A stretch of DNA of 64,000 bases, taken from an uncultured Ferrovibrio sp. (lineage in GTDB: Bacteria > Pseudomonadota > Alphaproteobacteria > Ferrovibrionales > Ferrovibrionaceae). Position 1 is the stretch's first letter; every line of letters begins with the position of its first letter. The translations under genes and the position numbers were made by a program. Location: assembly GCF_937960835.1 (NCBI RefSeq), contig NZ_CALGPC010000012.1, positions 62,001 to 126,000 on the forward strand, read 5' to 3'. The notes under the pieces were generated by a model. That model searched no databases. It saw only the letters and a list, made by a program, of their open reading frames with translations, and had not been told where the DNA came from. This document shows positions 8,582 to 15,891 of this stretch, piece after piece.

Positions 8582-9751
8582 TCAGGCTGCAGCCGGCTTG
8601 TAGTTGGCCTTCACTTCGTTGAAGGCCCAGTCCAGCCAGGGGCAGAGCGCTTCGATATCCGAAGTCTCGACCGTGGCGCCACCCCAGATGCGCAGGCCCG
8701 GCGGCGCGTCGCGATAGGCGCCGATATCCATCGCCACGCCTTCCTTTTCCAGGATGGCGGCGATCTGCTTGGCGGCGGCTTCCTGGTCCTTCGGGCTCAG
8801 CGCGGTGAACCAGGGATCGACCACCTTGAGGCAGATTGAGGTATTCGAGCGGATCGCCGGATCGCTGGCGAGGAAATCCACCCAGTCGGTCTTCTCGGCC
8901 CACTTGGTCAAGGCCGCCAGATTGGCTTGCGAGCGCTTGATCATTCCCTGCAGGCCGCCGACGCTTTCGCCCCATTTCAGCGCGTCGATGATGTCTTCGA
9001 CGCAGAGCATGGACGGCGTGTTGATCGTCTCGCCCTTGAAGATGCCTTCGATCAGCTTGCCGTCCTTGGCCAGACGGAAGATCTTCGGCAGCGGCCAGGA
9101 CGGCGTGTAGGTTTCCAGGCGCTGCACGGCGCGCGGGCTCAGCACCAGCATGCCATGCGCGGCCTCGCCGCCGGTCGCCTTCTGCCACGACCAGGTGACG
9201 ACATCGAGCTTCGACCAGGGCAGCTCCATCGCGAAGACGGCAGAGGTGGCGTCACAGATCGCGAGGCCCTCGCGATTGTCGGCAATCCAGTCGCCGTTGG
9301 GCACCTTCACGCCCGAGGTCGTGCCGTTCCAGGTGAAGACCACGTCGCGCGACCAGTCGACCTGCTTCAGATCGACGATCTCGCCATAGCCCGCCTTGAG
9401 GGTACGGACATCCTTGAGCTTGAGCTCCTTGTTGATGTCGGAGGCCCAGCCGGAGCCGAAGCTTTCCCAGGCCAGCACATCGACGCCGCGGGCGCCAAGC
9501 AGCGACCACAGCGCCATTTCAACGGCGCCAGTGTCGGAAGCCGGCACGATGCCGATCTTGTAGTCGGCGGGAATGCCGAGCAGCTTGCGATGCAGCTCGA
9601 TCGCCTCGGCCAGGCGCGCCTTGCCCTCCTTCGAGCGGTGCGAACGGCCAACCAGAGCGTTTTTGAGGATTTCGGGGGTCCAGCCGGGGCGCTTGGCGCA
9701 GGGGCCGGATGAAAAATGCGCGGATTTCGGCCGCGCAGCAGGCTTAGCCAT
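8582..9751 (-). CDS. serC: Phosphoserine aminotransferase
   Basis: This 389-residue PLP enzyme converts 3-phosphohydroxypyruvate to phosphoserine using glutamate, the second step of serine synthesis. It belongs to the alphaproteobacterial SerC subtype: it opens with AHFSSGPCAKRPGW, has an FTWNGTTSG loop, and binds PLP on the lysine of TWSWQKATGGEAAHG near residue 197. It is the first gene of the serC-serA operon. The start has GGAAGG eight to nine bases upstream, lying inside a small hairpin. A structured leader precedes it. Full length, no oddity seen. Confidence 0.95.
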   Translation of the reverse strand: MAKPAARPKSAHFSSGPCAKRPGWTPEILKNALVGRSHRSKEGKARLAEAIELHRKLLGIPADYKIGIVPASDTGAVEMALWSLLGARGVDVLAWESFGSGWASDINKELKLKDVRTLKAGYGEIVDLKQVDWSRDVVFTWNGTTSGVKVPNGDWIADNREGLAICDATSAVFAMELPWSKLDVVTWSWQKATGGEAAHGMLVLSPRAVQRLETYTPSWPLPKIFRLAKDGKLIEGIFKGETINTPSMLCVEDIIDALKWGESVGGLQGMIKRSQANLAALTKWAEKTDWVDFLASDPAIRSNTSICLKVVDPWFTALSPKDQEAAAKQIAAILEKEGVAMDIGAYRDAPPGLRIWGGATVETSDIEALCPWLDWAFNEVKANYKPAAA

Positions 9752-9890
9752 GTCTGCTATCCTTCCAGATAGTTGCGCCCCGTTGGGGGGGCGTGTCCCG
9801 CCGCCCTTCTACTCGGACTCACTGGGGGAGTGCAATGGTCAATTCGCCGCAGCGGGCGAATTTAAAGATAACGTCTTTAAGATAACGTCG
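9752..9890 (-). promoter_or_regulatory. Structured serC leader with hairpins, candidate serC RNA motif
   Basis: Read on the minus strand, the leader holds three hairpins: CACT-CCCCC-AGTG, CGCCCC-CCCAAC-GGGGCG, and CTATC-TGGAAG-GATAG whose loop contains the ribosome binding site. Tandem hairpins before serC in alphaproteobacteria have been described as the serC RNA motif. I cannot align it to the published consensus here. An 11-base direct repeat AAGATAACGTC (9865-9875 and 9879-9889) and an AATTCGCC inverted repeat (9841-9862) lie at its far end. Confidence 0.4.
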
Positions 9891-9906
9891 GCCCCGGCGT
9901 TCGGGT

Positions 9907-10443
9907 TCAGGCAATTTTGGCCTGCTGCTCGGCCAGTTCCATCAGCGCCGGGGCACGTTCGGAAACCTCGCGCAGAATGTTCTCTGCCACCGTCAGCCGC
10001 TTGCGGGCATCATTGTCCAGCACGCCCTCGATATGCTCGCAGTCGATCCGCTCGACCGTTTCCTTCAATTCCCAGATCGTCGCCAGAAACACCTGCTGCA
10101 CGCCGATCGGCAGCGCGTTCGTCACTTCCAGTGCTGGAAATACCTGCAGCACCACATCGATCTTCATGCGCAGCAGATCGATGATGAGCTGGCTGTGGTA
10201 ATCCTTAAGCTGCGCCAGCACGCCGGGTTCGGCATGCTGCATGCGATCCTCGATCAGCACCAGCACGCCTTCGATCTCGGTCAGCGCCTGTCGATATTCG
10301 TAATAAGGTTCGAAGGCCGAATGGGTGATGCGCTCGATGGCATCTTCAGCCATCTTGCGCGCGCGCTTGGTCTGCCGCTCGAGCGCGACCAGCAGCGTTT
10401 CGATCTCCGCCTTGGTGTAGGTTTTTCCGTTGACCGGTGGCAT
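9907..10443 (-). CDS. Uncharacterised helical cytoplasmic protein
   Basis: I do not recognise this 178-residue protein. It has no signal peptide or membrane segment and is rich in charged residues in a helical pattern, for example TYTKAEIETLLVALERQTKRARKM at the start and a long helix around ERIDCEHIEGVLDNDARKRL near the end. The sequence and codon use look like its neighbours, so it is probably a real resident gene rather than a chance frame. It lies between serC and the manganese exporter gene on the same strand, 53 bp after the latter's stop codon. Nothing in the context gives its function. Confidence 0.7.
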   Translation of the reverse strand: MPPVNGKTYTKAEIETLLVALERQTKRARKMAEDAIERITHSAFEPYYEYRQALTEIEGVLVLIEDRMQHAEPGVLAQLKDYHSQLIIDLLRMKIDVVLQVFPALEVTNALPIGVQQVFLATIWELKETVERIDCEHIEGVLDNDARKRLTVAENILREVSERAPALMELAEQQAKIA

Positions 10444-10495
10444 GGCGCAACAGGGAGTGGAATCACCCTCTATTATTCATGCGGCCCGCCTTTCG

Positions 10496-11092
10496 TCACC
10501 ACCCCAGAAAGCTCAGGATTCCCAGGATCAGGAAGAAAACCGCGGCGATCCGCCGCACCAGGGTCATCGGCAGGCGCGCCACCAGCTTGTCGCCCAGGAA
10601 CACGACCGGGGCATTGGCCAGGAACAGGCCCAGGGTGCTGCCCATGGTGATCAGCACGACCGAGCTGTAACGAGCCGCCAGGGCCGTGGTGGCAAGCTGG
10701 GTCTTGTCGCCGATCTCGGCAATGAAGAAGGCGACCAGGGTGGTGAAGAAAGCGCCCCATTTCTGGAAGGTCACGGCCTCGCCATCCAGCTTGTCGGGAA
10801 TCAATGTCCAGACCGCCATGGCGATGAAGGACGCGCCGAGCGCCCAGCGCAGCACTTCGTCGCCCAGCAGATCGTCGAGCCAGACGCCCAGCGCAGCCGC
10901 CAGCAGGTGATTGGCAACCGTCGCCACTAAAATCGCGGCAAGGATCGGCAGTGGTCGGCGGAACCGCGCCGCCAGAAGCAGGCTGAGCAGTTGCGTCTTG
11001 TCGCCGATCTCGGCGATGGCGACCAGGCCGGTCGTGGTCAGAAAGGACGTGAGCAAGGGAATAACTCGCGGGGCCGGACGGCGACATACCAA
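10496..11092 (-). CDS. UPF0016/GDT1 family manganese exporter
   Basis: This integral membrane protein of about 198 residues has two copies of the family signature, AEIGDKTQLLSLLLAARF near the start and AEIGDKTQLATTALAARY in the second half, each in a three-helix repeat. The family (TMEM165/Gdt1/MneA) moves Mn2+ or Ca2+ out of the cytoplasm. No ATG starts the frame. The TTG at 11092 has GAGGGG seven bases upstream and is preferred; TTG 11056 would begin closer to the first helix. A yybP-ykoY manganese riboswitch precedes it, which supports manganese export. Confidence 0.88.
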   Translation of the reverse strand: MVCRRPAPRVIPLLTSFLTTTGLVAIAEIGDKTQLLSLLLAARFRRPLPILAAILVATVANHLLAAALGVWLDDLLGDEVLRWALGASFIAMAVWTLIPDKLDGEAVTFQKWGAFFTTLVAFFIAEIGDKTQLATTALAARYSSVVLITMGSTLGLFLANAPVVFLGDKLVARLPMTLVRRIAAVFFLILGILSFLGW

Positions 11093-11131
11093 AGGCGTGC
11101 CCCTCGCCGCCCGGCCCGGGTGTCGAGAGTA

Positions 11132-11282
11132 CAAGCCTAAGGTCTCGCCAAGCGCTGGAGATCCCGCTCCAAGCCCGGAGGCGCCAAGGCGGCAGGGCTG
11201 GTCGCCCGACGCCTAGTCTGTTGACGCCTCCCCCGCTCACGGCTCTCCCAAGCCAGGCGGGCGGCTACTCCCCAAAGGGTGC
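11132..11282 (-). ncRNA. yybP-ykoY manganese riboswitch
   Basis: The minus strand shows the conserved elements in order: GGGGAGTAGCC (11,263-11,273) at the 5' side, CGTCAACA near 11,220, several GC hairpins, and GGCGAGACCTTAGG (11,135-11,148) at the 3' side, with flanks able to pair. These match the yybP-ykoY aptamer, which binds Mn2+ and turns on exporter genes. The manganese exporter gene starts about 40 bases downstream. A covariance search with the Rfam model would settle it. Confidence 0.82.
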
Positions 11283-11415
11283 GCCGGAAGATCTATCCCA
11301 GATCGCGAAAGCTGACAAGCCATCGTCAGACGAAGCGACAAAGCGAGGCAGCGGCAATCCGTCGCGCACGATCTGCGTCTTCGTTGATCTGGCGCAGAGA
11401 GCAAAAGCCGCATGC

Positions 11416-11460
11416 GTGCAAGACTTGCACAGCAGCAGAAGACGCAACCAGTCTGCTGCT
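11416..11460 (+). promoter_or_regulatory. Two inverted repeats in the cytochrome b561 leader
   Basis: A perfect 7-1-7 repeat GTGCAAG-A-CTTGCAC (11,416-11,430) is followed at once by a 9-bp stem AGCAGCAGA / TCTGCTGCT (11,431-11,460) that ends two bases before the AAGGGAG ribosome binding site. They may be an operator and an RNA hairpin that affects translation. Confidence 0.45.
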
Positions 11461-11475
11461 GCAAGGGAGTCGCAA

Positions 11476-12003
11476 ATGCAACGCTATTCTGTGCTTATGA
11501 TTGCCCTGCATTGGCTGATGGCCATCGCCATGATCACAGCCTTTGTTCTTGCTCAGGTAATGGATGACATGCCGCGCGGACCGGCCAAGGTGACTGTCAT
11601 GGGCTGGCATGTGCTCTTCGGGTTGAGCATCGCTGTCCTGATCATTGCGCGCTTGCTCGCCCGCTGGACCGGCGCACCGCCTCTGCCGCGCAACATGCCG
11701 CCCATGGAGGCGATGCTGGCCAAACTGGCGCATATCGTTCTTTACGCTGCCATGCTGATCATGCCGGTTACGGGCCTGGTTGCCGTTACGACAGGCAACC
11801 GCGACTTCTCAGTGCTGGGCTTGTTCACTCTACCGTCGCTTGCCCCAACGGACTGGCTGCATGAAGGCATGGAGGAGATCCATGAAACCGTCGCCATGAT
11901 CTTCCTCTTCACGCTGGTGCTGCATGTTTTTGCTGTGCTGTGGCATGCGGTGATCCGGCGCGACGGATTGGCGGCGCGCATGATTCCGTTTCTTTCGCGC
12001 TGA
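11476..12003 (+). CDS. Cytochrome b561 family protein
   Basis: This 175-residue inner-membrane protein has four hydrophobic helices and the His pattern of bacterial b561 di-heme proteins: MIALHW near residue 11, MGWHVLFG near 44, and HE...LHVFAVLWH near the C-terminus. Members take electrons from the quinone pool or superoxide. The reading frame is open further upstream, but ATG 11476 opens the conserved RYSVLMIALHWLMA segment and has AAGGGAG seven bases before it. It is divergent from the riboswitch-controlled exporter. The C-terminus is full length. Confidence 0.88.
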   Translation: MQRYSVLMIALHWLMAIAMITAFVLAQVMDDMPRGPAKVTVMGWHVLFGLSIAVLIIARLLARWTGAPPLPRNMPPMEAMLAKLAHIVLYAAMLIMPVTGLVAVTTGNRDFSVLGLFTLPSLAPTDWLHEGMEEIHETVAMIFLFTLVLHVFAVLWHAVIRRDGLAARMIPFLSR

Positions 12004-12117
12004 ACACATACCCTGCATGCAAGAATAATCTTATTGCCTGGATCCCTCTGCAATATTGCTTTCCGCTTTCGGGCGGCGTAGGGATCGAAATGAAAACCTG
12101 GCAGGCAGATGGGAGCC

Positions 12118-13641
12118 ATGGTCGCGCGCTGCAGAACGGTGGCGTTTCAGGGCATCGAAGTGATGCCCGTCGAGGTGCAGGTCCATCTGGCAAACGGCCT
12201 TCCGGCCTTTGCCGTGGTGGGCTTGCCGGATAAGGCGGTCGGCGAAAGCCGGGAGCGCGTGCGCGCCGCCTTGGACGCCATCGGCCTGTCGCTTCCTCCG
12301 AAACGCATCATCGCCAATCTCGCGCCGGCCGATCTTCCGAAGGAAGGCAGTCATTTCGATTTGCCGATCGCGCTGGCGCTGCTGGCAGCCATGGGCGTGC
12401 TGCCTCCGGATGCGCTGGACGATTTCGTTGCTCTGGGCGAACTGGAGTTGGATGGCGCCATCGGCGCCGTTGCCGGCATCCTGCCCGCTGCGCTGGCTGC
12501 GCATGAACAGGATCGCGGCCTGATCTGCCCGGCGGCCTGCGGCGGCGAAGCGGCTTGGGCCGGCGATGCCAGCCGCGTGCTGGCCGCGCCTTCGCTGCTG
12601 TCGCTGATCAATCACTTCAAGGGCGCGCAGGCGCTCTCGCCACCGGTGGCGCGCATCGCCGAAGATGATACCGAAACGCTGCCCGATCTGCGCGACATCA
12701 AGGGACAGGAAAGCGCCAAGCGCGCATTGGAAGTCGCCGCGGCCGGCAGCCACAATCTTCTTTTCATCACTCCGCCAGGCGCCGGCAGATTGATGCTGGC
12801 GCAATGCCTGCCCGGGATTCTGCCGCCGCTGGATTCGGCCGAGATTTTGGAAGCCAGCATGATCGCCTCGCTGGCGGGGCAGCTTGGCGACGGGCGGTTG
12901 ATGCGACGCCGGCCTTTCCGCGCGCCGCACCATTCCGCCTCGATGGCGGCCTTGGTCGGCGGCGGGCTGCGCGCCAGGCCAGGCGAGGTCAGTCTCGCGC
13001 ATCTCGGCGTGCTGTTCCTTGATGAACTGCCGGAATTCAATCGCCAGGCGCTCGACAGCCTGCGCCAGCCACTGGAAACCGGCATGGCCGTGGTGGCGCA
13101 GGCCAACGCGCATGTCACCTATCCCGCCCGCGTGCAGCTCGTCGCGGCGATGAATCCCTGCCGCTGCGGCCATCTCGGTGATCCGGCGCTGGCCTGCGCC
13201 CGCGCACCGAAATGCGCCGGCGAATATCAGGCGCGTCTCTCCGGCCCTTTGCTCGACCGCATCGACATCACGCTCGAAGTGCCCGCCGTCAGCGCCAGCG
13301 ATCTCGCAGCACCAGCCCCGCGCGAGGGCAGCGCCGAAGTCGCCGCCCGTGTCGCCAAGGCGCGCGCGATCCAGCGCGAACGCTATGCCGCGGTGGCCGA
13401 TGGCCGCATCCGCACCAATGCCGAGGCCGATGGTGAAATCCTCGAACAGGTCGCAATACCCGATACTGGCGGCCGCGACCTGCTGCTGCAAGCCGCCAGC
13501 GCCATGCATCTGACCGCGCGGGGCTATCACCGCGTGCTGCGTGTTGCGCGGACGCTTGCCGATCTCGACAACAGCGAGGTCATCCGTCGCCCGCATGTAG
13601 CGGAAGCGCTCAGCTACCGCCGCATGGCCTTCGCTCGCTAG
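12118..13641 (+). CDS. YifB/ComM family Mg-chelatase-like AAA+ protein with degenerate Walker A
   Basis: This protein of about 507 residues has the ComM domain order: an N-terminal Lon-protease-like ChlI domain (TVAFQGIEVMPVEVQVHLAN), a central AAA+ Mg-chelatase domain and a C-terminal helical lid. ComM is a helicase-like factor that aids branch migration in DNA uptake. The Walker B stretch LGVLFLDELPEF and the NPCRCG segment are kept. The Walker A, normally GPPGxGKSM, reads TPPGAGRLM, so the lysine (codon AGA at 12,787) and Ser/Thr are lost. It may bind nucleotide poorly or not at all. ATG 12109 is an alternative start. Its stop lies three bases from that of the convergent gene. Confidence 0.9.
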   Translation: MVARCRTVAFQGIEVMPVEVQVHLANGLPAFAVVGLPDKAVGESRERVRAALDAIGLSLPPKRIIANLAPADLPKEGSHFDLPIALALLAAMGVLPPDALDDFVALGELELDGAIGAVAGILPAALAAHEQDRGLICPAACGGEAAWAGDASRVLAAPSLLSLINHFKGAQALSPPVARIAEDDTETLPDLRDIKGQESAKRALEVAAAGSHNLLFITPPGAGRLMLAQCLPGILPPLDSAEILEASMIASLAGQLGDGRLMRRRPFRAPHHSASMAALVGGGLRARPGEVSLAHLGVLFLDELPEFNRQALDSLRQPLETGMAVVAQANAHVTYPARVQLVAAMNPCRCGHLGDPALACARAPKCAGEYQARLSGPLLDRIDITLEVPAVSASDLAAPAPREGSAEVAARVAKARAIQRERYAAVADGRIRTNAEADGEILEQVAIPDTGGRDLLLQAASAMHLTARGYHRVLRVARTLADLDNSEVIRRPHVAEALSYRRMAFAR

Positions 13642-13644
13642 TTT

Positions 13645-14700
13645 TTAAGTCCTCGCCCGCAATTCGGCCTGACCGCGCGCGATCGTGCCGGGATAGCGCT
13701 TGTCGGGATACCAGGGCATTTCCGCGATCTTGTCGAAGCCGGGGATGCTTTCCATATGCCGCACCATACGGGCCCGCATTTCGCGATCGGGCAGCGGCCC
13801 GCGCAGCACTGCGATATTTTCCGCCGCATGATCGGGATTCGACGTCGCCGGCAGGGCGCAGGTGACGGCGGGATGCGAGATCACCCATTTGAGGAAGAAC
13901 TGCGCCCAGGTCTCGGCACCGATCTCGCGGGCAAAATCAGGCAGCGGACGCCCCTCCACCACCTTGAACAGCCGTGACTTCTCGAATGGCATGTTGGTCA
14001 GCACCGCCGTGCCGCGCTCGGCCGCCATCGGCAGCAGCCGCTGCTCGGCCTGCCGGTTGAAGATCGAGTAGTTGACCTGCACGAAGTCAAGGTTGCCGCG
14101 CTCCACCCAATTGGTCAGCGGCTCCATATAGGCATTCTCGAAATGCGTCACGCCGAGATAGCGGATGCGGCCCTCCTTTTTCCAGGCGCGCAAATACGGC
14201 ACCATGACATCGACATTCACCAGGCTGTGCACCTGCATCAGGTCGATGCGCTCGCGCCACAATCTGTTTTCGGATTGCTGCAGGCTGCGCCGCGCATGGC
14301 TTTCATCCATCAGATATTCGCCGGTTGACCAGATCTTGTTGGCGATGAAAAGCTGATCGCTGATACCGAGTGCGGCGGCATGGTCGCCAACGGTGATTTC
14401 GCCGGTGCCATAGAGCGGCGAGGTGTCGATCACCCGCCCGCCGCCATCGAAGAAGCGGCGCATGACTTCGCGCAGATGATCTCGCTTCTGCCCGGGGATG
14501 ACATCGAAAACGAGGAACGTGCCAAGCCCCACCGCCGGCAAAGCCTCATTGGTACGGGGGATGGTGCGCGTGATGATGCCTGATTGCTGCTGCGCGCGGG
14601 CCGCGCCGGCCAGCAAGCCCGGCATGGCCGCCGTCACGCCAAGGCCCAAGGCGCCCTGCATCAGCTTCCGCCGGTTAGTCAAAAAACGCTCTCTCTGCAT
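13645..14700 (-). CDS. Tat-exported aldo/keto reductase family protein
   Basis: This 351-residue protein starts with a twin-arginine-type signal (NRRKLMQGALGLGVTAAM, ending AGAARAQQ), so it is probably folded in the cytoplasm and exported. The mature part is an AKR barrel: VGLGTFLVFDV, then DTSPLYGTGE with the catalytic Asp/Tyr, FIANKIW in place of the usual catalytic-Lys strand, and a LMQVHS segment. The NADPH-binding end is present (TCALPATSNPDHAAENI). Tat-exported AKR proteins of this kind are common in Proteobacteria, but their substrates are mostly unknown. ATG 14700 is chosen because it begins the Tat signal. It is divergent from an AraC gene. Confidence 0.85.
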   Translation of the reverse strand: MQRERFLTNRRKLMQGALGLGVTAAMPGLLAGAARAQQQSGIITRTIPRTNEALPAVGLGTFLVFDVIPGQKRDHLREVMRRFFDGGGRVIDTSPLYGTGEITVGDHAAALGISDQLFIANKIWSTGEYLMDESHARRSLQQSENRLWRERIDLMQVHSLVNVDVMVPYLRAWKKEGRIRYLGVTHFENAYMEPLTNWVERGNLDFVQVNYSIFNRQAEQRLLPMAAERGTAVLTNMPFEKSRLFKVVEGRPLPDFAREIGAETWAQFFLKWVISHPAVTCALPATSNPDHAAENIAVLRGPLPDREMRARMVRHMESIPGFDKIAEMPWYPDKRYPGTIARGQAELRART

Positions 14701-14897
14701 GGCTCTTATCCCTCTTGGCCTGCTGCGATGCGCGGGAACGATAGACAAGCCGCACATCGGATGCGCGCGCGATCCTGACCGGATGAGCGCATTCCTGATC
14801 AAAACTGCAGAGAGCGGCAGATGTGACTGGGATCACTGCCCCCGCGTGCCCCCTTGCGATAGTCTGATCGGGGTGCGGCTCCTGATGGGACAGACAT

Positions 14898-15812
14898 ATG
14901 CAGGAACACGGGCATATTCTTCAGGGACGCAGGATCGATCCGCTGCCCGTCGCCTGGCAGAGCTTTGCCTGGTCCAGCGGCCGCTTCGACATGGCGCGTC
15001 GTCCCTTCGCGAAGGAAGCCGGAGGCCGCATCGCCATCAACCATCACCTCATCCTGGTGACGCTGTCCGGCGGCGCGCGGCGCTGCCAGGTCGCAACGGA
15101 ATGCGGCCATCGTTATGACGGCGAGGACTTCGCCGGTGCAGTGTCCTTCATTCCTGCTGGCTGCAGCCGCCACGTCATGCTGCAGAACGTGCAAAGCGAA
15201 TGGGCCTCGATATCTCTCAGGCCCGATCTGCTGGACCTGTCCATCCTGAACGCGGAAGGTGACGGCGTTATCGAGATCCCGGCCTTCACGAATGTACGCG
15301 ATCCGCTGATTTTCGGCATGCTGACTTCCTTCGCCCAGTTGCGACAGGAGAGCGACAGCATTGATGCTTCTTATGCCGATGCAATGACCCTCGCGCTGGC
15401 CCGGCATCTGATGACGCGCTACGGCCAGGGCCGCGCCTTTCCCCATGGCGCCTTGCGCAATCCCGCATCCTGGAAGCTGCCGCCCTGGCGCCTGCGCCGC
15501 ATCGCCGATTACGTCGAGGCTCATCTCGACAAGCCGATTCAGGTTGGCGATCTGGCCGCCATTGCAGGCCTGTCGGTCGGCCATTTCCATCGCGCCCTGC
15601 AGGCCACGATCAGCCAGACGCCTTTGGACTTCATCACCAGCCGTCGCATTGCGCGAGCGCGGCAATTGCTGGCCGAAGGCGATATCGCTGTCACCGAACT
15701 CAGTCTGCTTGTCGGCTTTTCCAGCCCCAGCCATTTTGCGCGGCTGTTCCGCCGTGCCACCGGTGTCAGTCCTTCTGAATACCGCAAAGGCCTTCGCCCA
15801 TCGGGCCGCTGA
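14898..15812 (+). CDS. AraC family transcriptional regulator
   Basis: This 304-residue regulator has a beta-rich N-terminal sensing domain (residues 1-190) and a C-terminal pair of helix-turn-helix motifs: PIQVGDLAAIAGLSVGHFHR near 215 and ITVxEL-type VTELSLLVGFSSPSHFARLF near 262, ending VSPSEYRKG. It lies between the divergent Tat-exported AKR and a co-oriented beta-lactamase-fold gene 79 bp downstream, either of which could be its target. The ATG at 14898 has only a weak GGGACAG upstream. Confidence 0.9.
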   Translation: MQEHGHILQGRRIDPLPVAWQSFAWSSGRFDMARRPFAKEAGGRIAINHHLILVTLSGGARRCQVATECGHRYDGEDFAGAVSFIPAGCSRHVMLQNVQSEWASISLRPDLLDLSILNAEGDGVIEIPAFTNVRDPLIFGMLTSFAQLRQESDSIDASYADAMTLALARHLMTRYGQGRAFPHGALRNPASWKLPPWRLRRIADYVEAHLDKPIQVGDLAAIAGLSVGHFHRALQATISQTPLDFITSRRIARARQLLAEGDIAVTELSLLVGFSSPSHFARLFRRATGVSPSEYRKGLRPSGR

Positions 15813-15891
15813 AGGCTGCTGCTCCTTTATCCGCATTGTCACAGTTCGACCACCGCAGCCTGCTTATGCTGGTGATGGGAGGATGTCTGCA

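Noticed and set aside
11221..11475. Upstream extension of the cytochrome b561 frame
   Set aside because: This part lies in the riboswitch and leader repeats and carries none of the family sequence; the ATG at 11,476 has a good ribosome site.
15445..15891. Upstream extension of the beta-lactamase-fold frame
   Set aside because: It overlaps the AraC gene in another frame; the signal peptide begins at 15,892.
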